Assembly: GCA_037179515.1 (NCBI GenBank)
Contig: JAXCGZ010001906.1
Location: forward strand, 62,001 to 126,000
DNA: 64,000 nucleotides
Source of the DNA: Halocaridina rubra
Taxonomy: Eukaryota > Arthropoda > Malacostraca > Decapoda > Atyidae
Direction: 5' to 3'
Under the pieces are notes generated by a model. It was given only the letters and a program-made list of their open reading frames with translations, was not told where the DNA came from and did not search any database. Positions 24,601 through 40,867 of this stretch are shown here, in pieces. The translations under genes and the position numbers were made by a program. How positions within the stretch are numbered: position 1 is the first letter of the stretch; every line of letters begins with the position of its first letter.

Positions 24601-26524
24601 ATCTTCTGGCTATCCAGGCTAGGAATCAGGCTCACCGATCTTACCTAGCCTCTTCCTCCGATTTAACTCGCTCTGTTTTTATTATAGCTAGGTGTCGCTG
24701 TACTGCTCAGATTCGAAGGTCTAAGGCTTTCTTTATAAGAAGGAAAGTTCATGACCTTAACCCCTCTCTCACAGACAAATGCTTCTGGTCCTTAGCCAAA
24801 AACCTCTCCAAAACCTTGTTTAACTCAAGCCTTCCCACTTTCATTCGTTCTGATGGTTCTGTAGTTTACTCTCCCACTGACAAAGCCACTCTCTTTGGCT
24901 CTCATTTTTCTGCCAACTCTTCTATCAACGATTCCAGCGCACCTGTTCCTCAGTCTTTACCCCTCTCTACCCCTATGCCCTCCCTTATCCTTTCTTCACG
25001 CAAAGTTCATAAAGTTCTTCGCTCGCTAATGACGATCAAAGCATCTGGTCCCGATGGCATCCCTGCAAGGTTCCTTAAGGAGTTTGCAGATGAACTGGCT
25101 CCCGTGCTTTGCTGTATTTTTTGCCTCATTCTGTCAACCAATATCTATCCTTCATCTTGGAAGCATGCTCTAGTTCAACCTGTTCCTAAGAAGGGTGACC
25201 GCTCTATTCCCTCTAACTACCGACCTATTGCCCTAACCTCCTCTATTGCTAAAGTTTTCGAAACTTTGCTCAATTCTCACTTCTTGAAACGTCTTGAATC
25301 TAACTCACTTATCTCCGATCACCAGTACGGCTTCCACAAGGCCAGATCCACTGGTGATCTCCTGTCCTATCTTGCTCATGTATGGTCATCTTCTCTGAGG
25401 AACTATGGGGAATCCTTTGTCGTCGCCTTTGATATCTCTAAGGCTTTTGACAGAGTCTGGCACAAGGCTCTGTTGGCCAAACCCCCTGCCTATGGCTTTG
25501 TCCCTTCTTTCTGTTCTCTGATTTCCAGTTTTCTTACTGACAGTTCTATATCTGTAGTTGTTGATGGCACGACATCTAGCCCTTTCTCTGTTACCAGTGG
25601 TGTTCCACAGGGCTCTGTTCTTTCACCTACTCTATTCCTTCTCTTCATCAATGATCTTCTACAATCCCCATCTTCTTCTTTTCTTCATGCCTTTGCTGAT
25701 GATTCTACCCTTCACTTTTCCTCTGCCTTTTCTTCACAACCTGCATCTGTTACTCATAATCAATCTCGTATCACTCTTTCTTCTACTCTTAAGTCCTATA
25801 TGCAGAGAGTATCTGAGTGGGGCACTCAAAATTTAGTTGAATTCAATGCCTCCAAGACGCAGTTTCTGGCTATCTCTTTATCTTCTTTTCCTCCTGATAA
25901 CCCTATTGTCTTCGAAACTAATGAAATTTACCCTCTTAAGTCTATCAACATATTAGGAATCCATATAGCCTCTAACTTGTCTTGGAGGAATCACATAATC
26001 CAAATCTCTAAAACTTCATCCAAAAAATTGGGGTTTTGTTTCGTTTTCGTCATTAATTTTCCTTTTTGTAGTTACTTAAAATTTACAAAGGTCTTATCCG
26101 TCCTTGCTTAGAATACTGCTCACACATCTGAGGTGCTTCTTCCTTTATTTATCTTCATGATAGGGATGAATCTAAGGCCGTCAGTCTCATTAATGATCCT
26201 TCTCTTACTTCTAACCTGGATTCTCTCTCTCTTCGCCATAAGGTATCTTCCCTTTCGCTTTTTTACCGCTACATCTTCCATCGCTGCTCTGATGAGTTGG
26301 CGAGTTGCATCCCTACTCCACTGCCAAGGCCGGGTAACACTCGCCAAGTGGCCTCATCTCACATATACTGTGTGGAGATTTGTAGCTCGCGGATTGTTCG
26401 GTGCAGCGACTGCTTCTTCCCATCTACCTCCAGACTCTGGAACTCTCTTCCTCCTTCTGTCTTTCCTATTTCTTATGAGATTTCCTCCTTCAAAAAGCAT
26501 ATCTATCATTATCTCAGAGCCTAG
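24600..26524 (+). pseudogene. ORF2 reverse transcriptase part
   Basis: A long open stretch (to 26111) contains SGPDGIPARFLKEF, NYRPIALTSSIAKVFE, AFDISKAFDRVWH, SGVPQGSVLSPTLF and the catalytic FADD. The frame is lost at about 26111, and the C-terminus continues in other frames to the LWNSLPPSVFP motif at about 26440. The first residues of this stretch come from the inserted NL-A fragment. The RT core is intact in sequence, but the gene is split and truncated. Confidence 0.85.
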
Positions 26525-26589
26525 TCCTTCATATCTCTGGGTCCTCTGTACTTTGACTGTTTATTTCTGTCTGTATGCCTCCCTGCAAT

Positions 26590-27240
26590 CAGAAGCTAAG
26601 GAATGTGATTTTGACGTCATCTTTCTACAAGAAACACTGTTCAAAGAACAAAAAGGATTCAACTTCTTAGGATACAAAACCTTGCAATACCAGCAGACAG
26701 CCTTACTAATAGAGGACTAATAACTCTAGTTAAATATTGCATCCCAGCCACCAACATCAACCCTCCAGGCTGTGGGGACAATGTGGAGATCCAGGCTGTT
26801 AAAATACAACTCCTAAATCAAAACTTACCGATATATAACATCTACAAGCATATAAACGGCCTCTTAGAGGGTGGAGAGATCTTTACAACCGCTGCTGAAG
26901 AGCCATCCTTCATTGGTGGCGATTTCAATGCCCATCATAGAATTCTAAACTCAACAAGGCCAAACAATGATGACAGTGAACATGTTGCTTATCTTCTGGA
27001 TGAATTCCCCAATATCCATCTTATAAACACTGGTGTTCCAACACATGTATGAGGAGGAAGACTAGACCAGTCTTTCATAACCTCCTCCCTCACTCCCCAC
27101 ACTGGCTGGAGCATACATCCTCACCTCATGAGTGATCACTATGCCACTCAGACAAGCATCCAACTGCCTAAACTTCCACCAATTCCACTTCCTCCTCCAA
27201 ATGGAATCAAAACTTGGCAAATTGGAAAAAATTTCAGCAA
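26590..27240 (+). pseudogene. I-like ORF2 endonuclease remnant
   Basis: ECDFDVIFLQETLFKEQ (Glu motif), IYNIYKHINGL, FIGGDFNAHH (Asp/Asn motif) and MSDHYATQTS (Asp-His) appear in order across several frames and stops (for example TAA near 26718 and TGA near 27050). The region before the Glu motif is missing, so it starts inside the domain. Confidence 0.75.
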
Positions 27241-27399
27241 TCCTTAACACAGTGGCATTCAAACTACACTGCACCTGAAGACGTCAACATTTTAGCACAA
27301 GATCCCATCTCCGCCTTCCACAAAGCAGCCGACAATTCCATACCTTAACACAAACCACCAAAAAGGGAATATCAAGATTCATGGTACTACTGCCAAAAA

Positions 27400-29296
27400 G
27401 TGAAAGAGGCCAAGCAAAGATTAAATAGGGTCAGGAAGCTATATAGGAAAAGACCCACAGATGCCAATAGAGCAGTGCTTCAGGAGGTGGTCATAGACAC
27501 CCACAAGACTGTCTCAAAAATCAGAACCGACAAATGGCTTGAATGGTGTGCCAAGCTAAACCAGCACACCAACCTCATCGAGCTATGGGAAATGCTCAGG
27601 AGGGTGTCCGGAAAAAAATCAACCAAAGTACCCACGCATCCAAAACCTATGGAGGAAGCTGAGAGACTTGCAGACATCTTTTCCAACCGCTCAGCAACCC
27701 AACAACTTCCACCAAGCACAATAAGATTCAAAATGACCTAAAGCAACAAAGATGGGACACCATAAATCATGCCTGCAATCAAAATGATGACACAGACACA
27801 CCATTCACTACTCAAGAACTCAGAAACACCAAACATAAAGGAAAATACACAGCCCCTGGTGCAGATGGCATCACCTACACAATGATCAACAACATGGGCA
27901 CTTCAGGTGAAGCTGCCTACCTCCATCTGGCAAACATCACTTACATATTAAGGGTTTGGCCAAAAATCTGGAGTCAACAGGATATTCAGCCTATCCCAAA
28001 ACCCAAAGACCCAACGAATCCACGACCCATATCACTACTAAGCTGTTTAGAAAAAACAGCTGAAAAAATGGTGCTCAAGAGATTACAATTCAAAATAGGC
28101 CCCTTAAACCCTCATGTGTATGCCTACAGAGATAATGTAGGCACCACACAGAGCATTATGGATGTCACCTGCATAAACAACAAGGTTGCAGTCGTAGTCT
28201 TCTTAGACCTTGAGAAGGCTTTCAAACTGGCTAACCCAGCAGTCATCCTGAGCTCCCTAGCAAAAAAGGGAGCTAAGGGACATCTACTCAGCTGGATCTC
28301 TAACCATGTCAGAAATAGAGAGGCAAGAGTAAAATTCCAAAGACAACTATAAACATATAAGAAATTAGAAAATGGTACCCCCACAAGGAGGCATCCTCAG
28401 TCCATTACTTTTTAATGTGCTGATGGAGAAATTCTTTCAACTACAACTACCCCAAGGAGTAGACATCTTCATCTATGCCGACGATGTAGTATTCATCAGC
28501 AGAGAAAGCAATAGACTAGCCAATGCTCAAGAAGCAGTAGACCTGTTCCATCAGAAAAGCAAGGAGCTGGGACTCAAAATCAATGATAATAAAACAAAAG
28601 CTATGGCCGTAAGAACTTCAGTACCACTAGCCTCGCTCACCCTATCCAATGAAAACATAGAGTGGGTGGATACATTCATGTATCTAGGAGTTTATATAGA
28701 CAGGCAACTCACCTTCAAATCTCAAACCACATATCTCAGAGACAGAACATACTGCAGACTAACCCCTATGAGATATATGACATCTCTCCAAGAAGGAGCA
28801 GGTCTTCAGGTCCTGAAGAAATTTTACGTAGCCACTATAAGATCCCTGATTACCTACAGCGCCCTCACCCTAGCCAACCTCAGTGCACAACAAATCTCCG
28901 CTGTAGAAGTAATCCAGAACAACGCCATGCGTTACATGCTGGGGGCACCTACATGGACCAGGATATGCAACCTACAAATGGAAGCAAACCTACCTCCTCT
29001 ATATAGCTGGATAAAAGTCTCCAACACCAACTCCATAACAAAGGCTCTGCTATCTGAAAGGAGATCCCACACACAGAAAAGACTGAAAGAGGCCCTCAAC
29101 AAACATCCAGACCTCCCCATCCCAAACAACTATGCCGGCCAGCTTCTGAAAAATATACACAAATGCAACATGGCATCTGAATTGGCAAAAATCAACTTAG
29201 ACAAGCCCTGCACTCACTACAAAATGCTAGTCCCATGGAGAGCACACCCAGCAAAATTCAACACCACAAGTCTTCCAGACAGTAAGAAAGCAACAC
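27400..29296 (+). pseudogene. I-like ORF2 linker and reverse transcriptase, broken
   Basis: The linker (27400-27741) is basic and contains KLNQHTNLIELWEMLRR. The RT has GADGIT, PRPISLLSCLEKTAEKM and FLDLEKAFKLAN (27882-28352), then after a frameshift PQGGILSPLLFNVLMEKFF and YADDVVFI (28372 on). Catalytic Asp residues are retained. The thumb region continues until 29296, where a tandem copy of its own last 403 bp begins out of frame. Confidence 0.85.
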
Positions 29297-30098
29297 ATCT
29301 CCGCTGTAGAAGTAATCCAGAACAACGCCATGCGTTACATGCTGGGGGCACCTACATGGACCAGGATATGCAACCTACAAATGGAAGCAAACCTACCTCC
29401 TCTATATAGCTGGATAAACGTCTCCAACACCAACTCCATAACAAAGGCTCTGCTATCTGAAAGGAGATCCCACGCACAGAAAAGACTGAAAGAGGCCCTC
29501 AACAAACATCCAGACCTCCCCATCCCAAACAACTATGCCGGCCAGCTTCTGAAAAATGTACACAAATGCAACATGGCATCTGAATTGGCAAAAATCAACT
29601 TAGACAAGCCCTGCACTCACTACAAAATGCTAGTCCCATGGAGAGCACACCCAGCAAAATTCAACACCACAAGTCTTCCAGACAGTAAGAAAGCAACAAA
29701 TCTCCGCTGTAGAAGTAATCCAGAACAACGCCATGCGTTACATGCTGGGGGCACCTACATGGACCAGGATATGCAACCTACAAATGGAAGCAAACCTACC
29801 TCCTCTATATAGCTGGATAAACGTCTCCAACACCAACTCCATAACAAAGGCTCTGCTATCTGAAAGGAGATCCCACGCACAGAAAAGACTGAAAGAGGCC
29901 CTCAACAAACATCCAGACCTCCCCATCCCAAACAACTATGCCGGCCAGTTTCTGAAAAATGTACACAAATGCAACATGGCATCTGAATTGGCAAAAATCA
30001 ACTTAGACAAGCCCTGCACTCACTACAAAATGCTAGTCCCGTGGAGAGCACACCCAGCAAAATTCAACACCACTAGTCTTCCAGACAGTAAGAAAGCC
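28894..30098 (+). repeat. 403-bp tandem triplication within RT thumb region
   Basis: Units start at 28894, 29297 and 29700 (ATCTCCGCTGTAGAAGTAAT each time), period exactly 403 bp. 403 is not a multiple of three, so each extra copy shifts the frame. Unit 1 differs from units 2 and 3 at shared sites (ATAAAAGTC against ATAAACGTC, CACACAG against CACGCAG, AATATAC against AATGTAC), so units 2 and 3 share a later common origin. Confidence 0.97.
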
Positions 30099-30159
30099 TG
30101 TAAAAAGATATAACTGCACGAAGCAGCTCTAGCTGCAATCACAAAACTAACCAAGCAGA

Positions 30160-31014
30160 TGGCATCTCCTACTACACAGATGGTACTGTCAACATAAGTA
30201 TCCCTGCAACTGGAGCAGCAGTCTACTTAGAACATTTTACAGCTTCCTGGACACTTTTAGACTCCTGCTCCAATCTGCAAACCGAGTTATTTGCCATCAA
30301 AATGGCTCTGCAAAACTCAATGGAAAAAGGACAAGGACCTGTAACCATACACACCGACTCACTCTACTCTGTCCAAGCAATACAAAAGCAAAAGTTCAAA
30401 GAAAACATCAACTTAATCAGCTCGGTCCAAACACTGCTAGTTCAACACCAAAAACAGGGAAGACCGGTAACAATCAACTGGATACCCAGCCAACATCCCC
30501 GGAAACGACAAGGCAGATCAACATGCCAAGGATGCTGTCTTATGCCACAGCATACAGCACTCTATACAACCCAACCTACAGCAATACAAATAAAAAACCA
30601 ATCAGGCACTACAGAAAACAATGCAGGAAAACCACAACTACTGGGTTAACAAAAGCTCCTACTCTGCCACATGAAACAAGGAAGCAACAAAACTTGAGCC
30701 CTCACCTGTATCCAAGTACACCCCAAGGAGTCTGGCTGTCACAATAGCTAGGCTCAGGCTAGGCTACAAATGCTGCTAAGAAATTATTGAGAACCCCAGA
30801 AAAGAGTGCAGACACTGTGGCAAGACAACGGATAAGGCCCTGCTGCATTATCTATTAGAATGTCCAAAGACAAACAACTACAACTTAAGGAACGGATTAA
30901 ACATGGAACCACAACACCCCAATGCGACAGATCATGCAGCCAAAATAGTAAAGAAACTACTTGACAACCTGGACACCCATCTCACCACCTTGAAAACCTT
31001 CGAACAACCAAGGT
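30160..31014 (+). pseudogene. I-like ORF2 RNase H and C-terminal zinc motif
   Basis: RNase H starts with YYTDGTV at about 30170, then LQTELFAIKMAL (Glu), IHTDSLYSVQAI (Asp) and IPSQ. A one-base shift near 30495 puts the IPGNDKADQHAK end in another frame. After further breaks, CRHC...HYLLEC (about 30800-30860) gives the zinc motif seen in element 1. A stop follows near 31014. Confidence 0.8.
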
Positions 31015-36170
<5,156 letters not shown>

Positions 36171-36605
36171 GTTATTTTCTATAAGAAACAATGATAATGG
36201 GCATAGCTCGTTTCATAACCATCCATAGACACACTAAACCAAAGATATAAGATACGTAAAACATATTTTATAAGTACATAACAAAACAGAAAAACCTGTA
36301 GTTATTTATATTAACATGCAAATAGTGTACAGTATGAAAGATATACAGATTTACAGTACAGTAAACTAATTAATGCACTCTTTTATGCGGTGGTCAACAG
36401 GCATACACTGGGACGTGCATGGTGGCGGTGAGCACGAGGATGCAAATATTTAGCCGCCTCCGTATCAGCTGATGCACCCTCGCACACTATTTCCCTTACA
36501 ATATTGTATCAAAAGTTTGTTTGCTGTTTGTTCTTAATGCATTTTTTCAATTTTCTTCAAAATATTCGATTGCATTAAGCAGTAGAAGAGGAGGAGGAGG
36601 ATGCG
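36171..36605 (-). repeat. repeat R, uninterrupted copy
   Basis: Reverse complement of 2088-2264 joined to 7159-7412. It supplies the empty-site version of the CR1 copy 1 insertion point, near 36405-36422. Confidence 0.8.
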
Positions 36606-37139
36606 GGAGAGCAAACCTCTATCGGGAAACGTTTTGCCACCTCCGTATCAGCTGATGCTTATCACTATCCAGGCACAATATCTTACTCATAAAATATATT
36701 TTATACTCACTCTCTTTGGAGTTTATCTAATTTTCAAGATTATGGTATTACTCTACATAATAATATTCCTTGGTTCTAAACATTATTCGATCCTCCTTAC
36801 ATATCGACCGTGCTGCACGAAATCTAAATGTAAACAAAGTCAGCTGAGAGAAAAAGAAACTATGCAATTCGTTTTAAACAAAGTCATAGTCGTAGATTTT
36901 AATGCCAAATATTTAGTATACATACAGGAATAAATATGTACATTATATTCAGAGGCACTAGCCTGCTGAGCAAGAGCTCCTTGGCAGATAGTTTAATATA
37001 CATTTCACATAATTTAAAGTATGACAGTAATAGTTAACAAAAGCTCCAATATAGCAATCTCATACTTATCTTGTACTAAAACAAAACAGTAGCCTGACCT
37101 TAACCTGGACATAATGATGCACCAATACTGTATTAATTA

Positions 37140-37689
37140 TCAATCAACAGCTGCTTGATTTTGCCTAGTAAATAAATGCTGTTTGAGTTTCTTTTTAAAT
37201 AAAGTTGTGCCAGTTATTGTTTTTAAATATTCTGGTAATGCATTCCTACATTTTGGGCCAAAACAGTGAATAGAAAATTTGTACAAGGTTGTTCTCGGCT
37301 GTGGACATAACAAATTTATATTGTTACCTCTGGTTCCATGGTTGTGACGAATAAACCTAAACAAATTTCCGTTATCATTAACATCACTATGTATAATAAT
37401 AAGACAGAAATATTGTATCAAGTGATTAAATTTAAGCAAGTTTAGCTCCTTGAATAAAGAGGAAGTTGAGTCATATTTTCCACTATATGTAATAGTTCTG
37501 ATCAGTCTTTTCTGAGTTACAAATACATCCCTTACAATTGACGGCCAAGTACAACCCCAAATGGACAAATAGTATATAATATGAGGATAACACAGAGAAT
37601 AGTATATGCTTTTTAAGGCCTCATTTGTTAGATTATTGCGAATTTTATACAAAATTCCGCACGTCTTGGACAGTTTTGAGCAGACAGAT
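37140..37689 (-). pseudogene. NL-A ORF2 C-terminal domain
   Basis: Open frame on the minus strand from the Gypsy-1 junction to a stop at 37140. It contains GILYKIRNNLTNEALKSIYYSLCYPHI, the C-terminal block that follows the RT in CR1/L2/Jockey-group proteins, and ends with FKKKLKQHLF. Read together with the segment ending at 61435 it continues in the same frame once one CAGAT copy is counted. Alone it is a fragment cut off from its RT by 23.7 kb. Confidence 0.88.
37685..37689. repeat. Gypsy-1 target site duplication, left (CAGAT)
   Basis: Five bases directly before the 5' LTR (TGTGACAG), repeated at 61435-61439 directly after the 3' LTR. Five bases is normal for Gypsy integrases. Confidence 0.93.
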
Positions 37690-38221
37690 TGTGACAGAGT
37701 GTTTCGCTCAAAGTCACCAGAGGCTGTTAGATGCCTTATTAATTAATTTAGTAACTTAACTGTCATTTTTCTAACTAAAAAATTAATTCCCACTTCTTGA
37801 CTTTTGCAGATTATGATTATTTGCAATTTATATTTTAGCTTATAGCTAATTTTAAATATACCTTATTTACTCTTCTTGTACGTGTAAGAAGAATAGTCCC
37901 GATATAAAGGCTTCTCCTACTTTTTTCCACCTCTTCACTGAACTCACCAGATACGTTTTGTTTACAATTTTCATATTATAAAAATTGTTCTTGCTGATAA
38001 TTTTGTTATAAATTTGATCTTGCTGTTATGTCATTAGCCTGTCTAGATATATATATCAATAGCTTCTTTATTATTTGAGTACTTAAATTCCGTCTCCTAC
38101 GAGCAAAGAATGTTCTAGAGATTATTTACCAGTAACCTAACTTTCCATTATTATTCTCATTTTATTTTATTTGCTTCCACCTGTTGCACCTAAAATACTG
38201 TCTCTCCCTTGCATCTCTGAT

Positions 38222-38456
38222 ATAATTGCCTGCCAGGGACCACCACTAAAGTAGTCCTTAAATGATATCAGAGCCAGTTACTGCTCTAGAAATATATCCT
38301 GCAGATGAACTCACCAGGAGGGACAATAAGGCATCCTCTTTTGGCGCCCAAACTTCCGAGAGGCAACATCTCGCCTGAGCAGTCTAAGTTTATTTCAAAC
38401 CTTATTTACGTGGCATCTTCACAGGAATTCATCTGGCACAACAAGGTGAGGGATAG
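38222..38456. other. unassigned piece beside CR1 copy 2, absent from 3' LTR
   Basis: About 235 bp between LTR sequence and the CR1 3' end. It contains TGATATCAGAGCC and TTTGGCGCCCAAAC, both reminiscent of LTR-element primer binding regions. It may be a remnant of another LTR element, or LTR sequence lost from the 3' copy. Confidence 0.4.
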
Positions 38457-39502
38457 TGATTACCTAATTGTGATTACCTAATTGTGTTTACGGGAAGGAG
38501 CCCAAAGCTCGTATCTTCCCGTCTCCTGATCGGTTCCATTTTATACTTAGTGATACTTATCATACCTGTCCTTAAAACTAGGGATTGAGATAGCAATAAC
38601 TACCTCCTTGCTTAGCGAATTTCAAGTATCAACTACTCTTACACTGAAAAAGTATTTTCTTACATCCTGCAAAGAAGTTTTCTTACGAAGCTTCAAACTA
38701 TGACCTCTAGTTCTAGAGCCAGCCATATCAAAATATCGATCCCTATCCACTTTATCATAACCATGAAGGAATTTAAAGACTGTCACCATATCCCCCCTCA
38801 CTCTTCTAGCTTCGAGTGATGGTAAGTCTAATTCCCTAAGCCTCTCATCATAACTGAGATTGCGTATTTCTGGCACCAGTTTCGTGGCATGTCTTTGAAC
38901 TTTTTCAAGCTTAGCTATGTGCTTTTTCAAGTGCGGATTTCAAAAGGGGGCTGCATATTCGAGTTTTGGTCTCATAGAGGTTACATAAATATTTCTGAAC
39001 ATTTCCTTGTCCATGTGCCTAAAGGCTACCCTTACATTTGATAAGAATGCATATGCTGCCCTTACTATGCCATTTATATGTATTTCTGGAGACAAATCTG
39101 CCAGTATGTTTACTCCTAGATCTCTCTCATTTTCTGTCTCTTGAAGTTGTACTCCAGCCACCGAGTAGTCAAGCTTGGGCCTTCTTGCACTTGTACCCAT
39201 TCTCATTACCTTACATTTTGAAGTATTGAATTTCATTAGCCACTTTTCTGACCACTCATGCAGATTATTTAGATCCTCCTGAAGTTCTCTACCATTGTTC
39301 TCGTTTTTTACTTTCTCCACAATCTTTGCATCATCTGCAAACATATTCATGAATGAATTTACAGACTCTGGTAGGTCATTTACATATACAAGGAACAAAA
39401 GTGGCCCTAAAACTGAACCCTGTGGAACTCCACTACTAACTCTTCTCCATTCAGACATTGAGTGTCTTACTCTAACCCTCTGTTCCCTTCCTTCTAAGTA
39501 TG
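38457..39502 (-). mobile_element. CR1-like copy 2, 5'-truncated
   Basis: Begins with two tandem GATTACCTAATTGT units, the CR1 3' tail, and aligns closely with copies 1 and 3 up to CTTCTAAGTA inside the RT. The coding pieces 39458-38940 and 38930-38622 contain SSGVPQGSVLGPLLF, FADDAKI and ERDLGV; a TGA near 38937 separates them. It lies within the 5' LTR of Gypsy-1. Confidence 0.9.
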
Positions 39503-39869
39503 GTATGGTAAAGCTCGTGGGACAAGCAAATTGATTTTTCGAGAATTAGTTACTTTCGTTACTGGCTAAATCTTACGATTTTTTTCTCAGATTCCATTCC
39601 CATACAAACGAAATTTTGTAGATTACCTAACTGGAATCTCACTTGCCAAAGTTAATTCCTTAACCTGGAAATTACAGCTGATATACATTGCTAAGAAGTT
39701 TCTTTTCATTGAATGTGATAAACGAAAATCTCATCCTCTGAAGACTGGTTATGAACCCGTAAAAATCTATCCCTTTTCCTAATAAATTCTAATTTCATTT
39801 CACCTCTTTCTATCATCACAAGTAAAGTGTTTTACATAAAAAACTCGTGAATAAAGCTATTTGCTATAT

Positions 39870-40380
39870 AAACTGCAAATCATTAATCATTTAGCTAAAG
39901 TGCTTTATGCTATAAACTGCAAATAATTCAAAGGTAATTTTACCCCGTTGGCTTTGCAAATATTTCCTGTTAACCACAATTTAATGAATGCATACTGTAT
40001 TTATCTTGCTAATTCTTCATATGTTGCGGATAAAGTGTTTTTTGAGTTATAAGTTGCAAATACTTCAAAAGGTGGTTTTGCACCCTCATTTTCATTGCAA
40101 ACAGTTCTTGATAACCAAAAGTGAATGAATACTGTATTTATCTCGTAGATTCTTCCTTTACCCTAAATAGAGTGTTTTACCATATTAATTGCAAATCAGT
40201 AATAAGCATTGCAACTTTTGTGGTTGCCCACAATTTAAGGAATACATACAGTACTGTATTTGTCTTGCTTATTCTTCATTTATTGTGCATAAATTGTTTT
40301 CCTTTAGAACCAGTAAAGAATTAATGGTTTTGTATGCTATTATGGTTGCATAAATATTTCTGGTTAGCTGTGAATAACCA
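39870..40380 (+). repeat. diverged subrepeats within the Gypsy-1 LTR
   Basis: Three to four units of roughly 125-140 bp share the pattern AAAGTG(C)TTT...TGCAAAT...TTTTGCA...TTAACCACAATTTAATGAAT...CTGTATTTATCTTGCT...TTCTTCAT. The same set is in the 3' LTR (53090-53310 and 58000-58260), where Gypsy-2 has landed in the middle of it. Confidence 0.75.
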
Positions 40381-40849
40381 ATATATTTTCATCCAGTAGA
40401 ATGATATTGGAAACTCATTATATGTGTGTTCATGCTTTCAGTTTCCCATTATTGACAGTGTGTCGTTTCTGTTTCTGCAATTGCAGTGTCCTGTATTCTA
40501 CTCTGCCTGTGTGACAGAGGTAATCGTCGAGTTGGGCCAATTCTTGGTATACGTCCGTGGTTCTGGGAAACGAAATTGTGCTCACCACCTCCGGGATTCG
40601 AGGCAGCATTTCATAAAATTTAATTTGAAATATTTAATTCAATTCTTTTAATGTCATTGCATTTCCAAAATTAAAAGAAAGTTGAATTCTGAGTTTCATT
40701 CAACCGAGTCCAGGTAAAACAGATGGAGTGTTCAAGTACAAACATCTGTCCTGTCTGTTTGTGAGCTCTTAACCGAGCTCAGTACTTTGAGTCCCCTTAG
40801 TAAAACAGGATCTTAACAAACACTCTACCGTCCCCAACCCAACAAGATT

Positions 40850-40867
40850 TGGCGCCAGAACAGGGAC
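40850..40867 (+). promoter_or_regulatory. Gypsy-1 primer binding site
   Basis: TGGCGCCAGAACAGGGAC starts five bases after the LTR end. It is complementary to a tRNA ending GGCGCCA, in the usual place for minus-strand priming. Confidence 0.85.

Larger units (their letters stand above)
36883..37689 (-). mobile_element. NL-A non-LTR element, 3' part (split by Gypsy-1)
   Basis: 3' UTR and ORF2 C-terminus of the element whose 5' part lies at 61435-63941. It ends with a short tandem AGTCATAGTCGTAG tail at 36883. The junction at 37685-37689 is the CAGAT target duplication of Gypsy-1. The 3' end also occurs alone at 24253-24600. Confidence 0.9.
37690..40844 (+). repeat. Gypsy-1 5' LTR (interrupted)
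   Basis: Aligned with the 3' LTR at 52240-61434 in three blocks. It starts TGTGACAGAGTG and ends CCCAACCCAACA. An extra 1.29 kb at about 38222-39509, containing a CR1 fragment, is absent from the 3' LTR. The second half holds three or four diverged internal subrepeats (39870-40380). Confidence 0.9.
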
